Part shown: piece by piece, positions 61,483 to 64,000 of the stretch
Layout of the letters: every line of letters begins with the position of its first letter
Numbering within the stretch: the first letter of the stretch is position 1
NCBI RefSeq assembly: GCF_023715605.1
Contig: NZ_JAMBOL010000004.1
Coordinates: forward strand, 1 to 64,000
DNA length: 64,000 nucleotides
Reading direction: 5' to 3'
Source of the DNA: Halalkalibacter oceani
GTDB taxonomy: Bacteria > Bacillota > Bacilli > Bacillales > Bacillaceae_D
Notes under the pieces: generated by a model
Told to the model about the DNA's origin: nothing
The model's database searches: none
What the model saw: only the letters and a program-made list of their open reading frames with translations
Translations under genes and position numbers: made by a program

Positions 61483-62892
61483 TTAATGAATCAAGTAAAC
61501 AAACACTATTCCGATTACAAACATTGAAGCGATATAAATACCATTCCAGCGCAGCCCAACGATCACACCCGGTTTTCCTACCGAGCTGCTGACAAGCAAA
61601 TTAAATGGATTAACGGGACTGAGCGCCGCCGACATCGACCAGCTCATCATAAAAAGCAGCGCGAGAACGGCTGGTGACGTCCCGATAACAGCTGGGTCCA
61701 TCTGGATGATCAGGACGGTCACGACAACAATCGTATGAATGCCGATAAACGTCAGCAACAAAATCATCAGAACAACCGTAACCGAAAATAGCAGAAAGGA
61801 TTCAGATGCGATCAGATTTAACCACTGATTAATGGATGCCGCAAATGCGGTATCAGATAATGCCGTGGCAAAGACGCCTGCACTGATAAACATTACGACT
61901 TCATTATTCATCGAGCGCTCCATGTTCCGGCGATACTCGGCAAACGGTTGATTCAGTGCCTTCCATTTCCGGTTCAGGATGCTCCAGACGACCGGAAACA
62001 AAATCGCCACAAGACTGACGAGCAGCATCATCGGCCATCTCGTCATATATTCAAGCAGGAAAATAATCGTCATTAGCAGCACGAGCAGCCCGACAAGACG
62101 GAGCATTTTCCGGAGATAGTAGGCGGCTGAACCGCTATTTGCAATTGTTGCTTGTTCCGACTCGGGCTCTTCTTTTGGCGTGTAGCGCTGCCATTTTTTA
62201 TAATAAAGAGCATATAGAAGATTGCCGACGACTAATTGAATCAGCGCAAAGCTTATCCCGAGCAACATGTAATCGGTAACATTTAGCTCCAAATAATAAA
62301 GCACAAGAGCCACTGAGGCAAAATACGGAGACCAGAGAATCACCGTTGAAAACCCGACTAAATAAGCTTTGCCGAGTAACACGGGATGTAATTTCAAATC
62401 GTTGACCATATCATGGACAACGCGGATCGAGCCGAGATTTAAAATCGGGCCAAAACAAAACAAAAAAAGCGAGATGCTGGCAAACAGCTTCTTTGAATCA
62501 GCGACCATCTTCTGTAAATAATAGTGAATCGCCTGAAAATACCCTCCAAGCTTAAACGGAATGGAGAGCAGGGGAACGAGCAGCACTAATGTTAAAAGCG
62601 GCAAGTTCATCAGCACGCCATCGGACATCGAACGAAGATCCTCTCCCCGCATAAAGGCAAGAAAAAAACCGACGGCAAACATCATCGAAGCAAAATAGCG
62701 TGGAAACGGGCTTGCCTTTGGCAGACATAGAAAGAAAGCAGCCATTGTCAGCAATGTCATTCCATACTGTAAAACAAGAATCGGCACAAAGAAATGGACA
62801 AGATAGAAAAAGCACATGCTCAGCAGCAGCCCTGACTTCAGCGTCAGTGCTCTTGGTGTTACTTGAGATTCTGCTTTCACGTGAGCCTGCAT
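61483..62892 (-). CDS. Multi-spanning transporter-like membrane protein, first of a tandem pair
   Basis: About 469 residues with 11-12 predicted segments. Organisation resembles the ion-transporter/ArsB-DASS-like fold: two halves each with a GF/GIHT or WSPYFASVAL turn. Start: ATG at 62892, 8 nt after GGTGG; a GTG at 62904 lies in that site. A related gene follows upstream on the same strand (63147 onward; compare GFSTVILWSPYFASVAL with GFSLALAWSPMEIIVAL). I cannot name the substrate; anion or carboxylate transport is a guess. Confidence 0.65.
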   Translation of the reverse strand: MQAHVKAESQVTPRALTLKSGLLLSMCFFYLVHFFVPILVLQYGMTLLTMAAFFLCLPKASPFPRYFASMMFAVGFFLAFMRGEDLRSMSDGVLMNLPLLTLVLLVPLLSIPFKLGGYFQAIHYYLQKMVADSKKLFASISLFLFCFGPILNLGSIRVVHDMVNDLKLHPVLLGKAYLVGFSTVILWSPYFASVALVLYYLELNVTDYMLLGISFALIQLVVGNLLYALYYKKWQRYTPKEEPESEQATIANSGSAAYYLRKMLRLVGLLVLLMTIIFLLEYMTRWPMMLLVSLVAILFPVVWSILNRKWKALNQPFAEYRRNMERSMNNEVVMFISAGVFATALSDTAFAASINQWLNLIASESFLLFSVTVVLMILLLTFIGIHTIVVVTVLIIQMDPAVIGTSPAVLALLFMMSWSMSAALSPVNPFNLLVSSSVGKPGVIVGLRWNGIYIASMFVIGIVFVYLIH

Positions 62893-63146
62893 ACCTATCG
62901 CCACCTTACAATGTCAGAAAGTTAGCACTTCTTTCTTCGTGATCAGAGTCATTATGACCTCCCTTCGTTTGCCTCACCCCCTGCTATGAAACAGGGAATC
63001 TTCGAAAGTAAGCGTTCTCGCGTTCTCCCAACGAACGACAAAAGCCCTCTTTCTATCATACATGAGTGCTTCTCAATGCACAATCTCTCTTCATTCGGCG
63101 ATTCGCCCGGAAAGGAGCTGACAGCTCCCCTCCGGCCCTGTCGCTT

Positions 63147-64000
63147 TTACAAGAGCAGATACCCGAGCAAGACGCCCATCCCCCCATATACAAGGGCAAA
63201 AGGCAAATTCGCCCATGTTACGCGGTACGGGTTTTGCTTCGTGATCATCGACGTCATTGTGACTGTAACGCCGTATACGCCGACCGCGGCAGTAGGCAGG
63301 GCACCCGTAATCAATACCATTCCGATGCTTAATGGATTCATAATGTCATAGAGCGGCTGCAGCACTTCGACCAGGATGCCGATTGTCGCAATCGGATGAA
63401 CGCCGATCATGCTCAAGACCAAATAAGTGAGCTGAATCAAAATCAGGATCAAGAGCGGATATTCGGAAGCGGCAAAAAACGGCTGTTGAATATAGTGCAA
63501 AAAAGGCGTCTCATTCAGCGCGCTGGAAAAGAACGCCAGCGAGAGGAAAAGCACGACGAAATTTTGCATATGATTCGTCCGTACCTTCCACGTCCGCCAG
63601 CCAATCGTAATAAAGCTGTTCCATCTTTTCAACAAAATCGACCAGATAAAGGAAAAGGGCAGGATGACAAGGGTAACCGATAAAATAAAGTTCAGCTGAA
63701 AGACGTTTCCAATCGTCACGACAGCGACTAAAAAAACCGATAAAGCAAGAAATAATTTGACAATTTGGCCAACAAGCCGCCGTGGTTGCAGAGAGCGGGC
63801 AGCGCCTGTACCGCTCGGCTCATAGCTGATCGACTGATATTTTTTACGGCCCCACAGCCAGTCGGCGAGCAGCACTGTTACCGAACAAATAATCAGCCAC
63901 GGCAAGTAAGTCATGTAGCTGACCCCTGTCGCATCGACGGTGAGCGCGACGATGATCTCCATCGGGCTCCACGCCAATGCGAGAGAGAAGCCGCGTAATG
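63147..64000 (-). CDS. Paralogous multi-spanning transporter-like protein, 5' end outside window
   Basis: C-terminal part (at least 284 residues) of a protein like the previous one: shared blocks GFSLALAWSPMEIIVAL, SVFLVAVVTIGNVF and IGVHPIATIGILVEVLQP. The frame is open to the last base of the window, so the start lies beyond position 64000; the TTG at 63977 is not the real start. The two genes are separated by about 250 bp without an obvious terminator. Confidence 0.75.
   Translation of the reverse strand, partial: LRGFSLALAWSPMEIIVALTVDATGVSYMTYLPWLIICSVTVLLADWLWGRKKYQSISYEPSGTGAARSLQPRRLVGQIVKLFLALSVFLVAVVTIGNVFQLNFILSVTLVILPFSFIWSILLKRWNSFITIGWRTWKVRTNHMQNFVVLFLSLAFFSSALNETPFLHYIQQPFFAASEYPLLILILIQLTYLVLSMIGVHPIATIGILVEVLQPLYDIMNPLSIGMVLITGALPTAAVGVYGVTVTMTSMITKQNPYRVTWANLPFALVYGGMGVLLGYLLL

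Overview
The window looks like the chromosome of a spore-forming Bacillaceae bacterium. The evidence is two CotF/YraF-type spore coat genes, a LysM plus GH18 spore-cortex hydrolase, a leucine T-box riboswitch, CcpA-type cre sites, a PhoP-type Pho box, many lipoprotein signal peptides, strong AGGAGG ribosome binding sites and frequent TTG/GTG starts. The mix of genes (sugar-acid dehydratases, many Fbp/Pot-type ABC importers) suits a soil or alkaliphilic Bacillus relative, but the species cannot be fixed from the sequence. There are no rRNA, tRNA or CRISPR loci.

Layout. 1-2130: a complete ISL3-family insertion sequence with an exact 8-bp target duplication, then gene-poor DNA. 2130-9110: an AT-richer, minus-strand block with a YbjQ protein, an AlkD-type DNA glycosylase, and a cell-wall group (LCP ligase, NodB deacetylase, beta-propeller lipoprotein, OmpR/histidine-kinase pair). 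9290-16170: ECF sigma factor with a DUF4179 anti-sigma, a multidrug ABC exporter behind a MerR-type 19-bp-spacer promoter, a chemoreceptor and a LysR regulator. 16330-21360: a plus-strand FbpABC-like importer operon ending in a beta-CASP-like metallo-hydrolase. 21500-22360: spore genes. 22590-29215: a seven-gene minus-strand operon (binding protein, phosphodiesterase-like enzyme, two permeases, ATPase, DeoR regulator, PHP phosphoesterase) preceded by a Pho box; I infer uptake and dephosphorylation of an organophosphate or phosphonate. 29270-34680: a second cell-wall block (amidase, acyltransferase-3 and SGNH lipoprotein that together resemble a split OatA, and a second two-component system).

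35050-44390 and 57360-59400 hold sugar-acid catabolism: an unusually long UxaA-family dehydratase, an HpaI-type aldolase, a 2-hydroxyacid dehydrogenase and a YjhG-type D-xylonate dehydratase. Three of these have cre-like palindromes upstream, which suggests shared CcpA control. Between them are a PadR regulator with its own operator, an MFS exporter with an attenuator-like leader, a LysM/GH18 hydrolase, leuA under a T-box, a soluble Cache chemoreceptor, and a heterodimeric ABC exporter pair. 52000-64000 is housekeeping and membrane genes: YczE, a frameshifted yajQ, a methyltransferase, an aminotransferase/glutaredoxin/LOG operon, an AbrB-type membrane protein, a VOC protein and two tandem paralogous multi-spanning transporters, the last cut by the window edge.

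Notable non-genic content: several families of dispersed hairpin repeats at gene ends, the relic of a zinc alcohol dehydrogenase, a probable small membrane gene broken by an in-frame TGA, and a 5-codon leader ORF.
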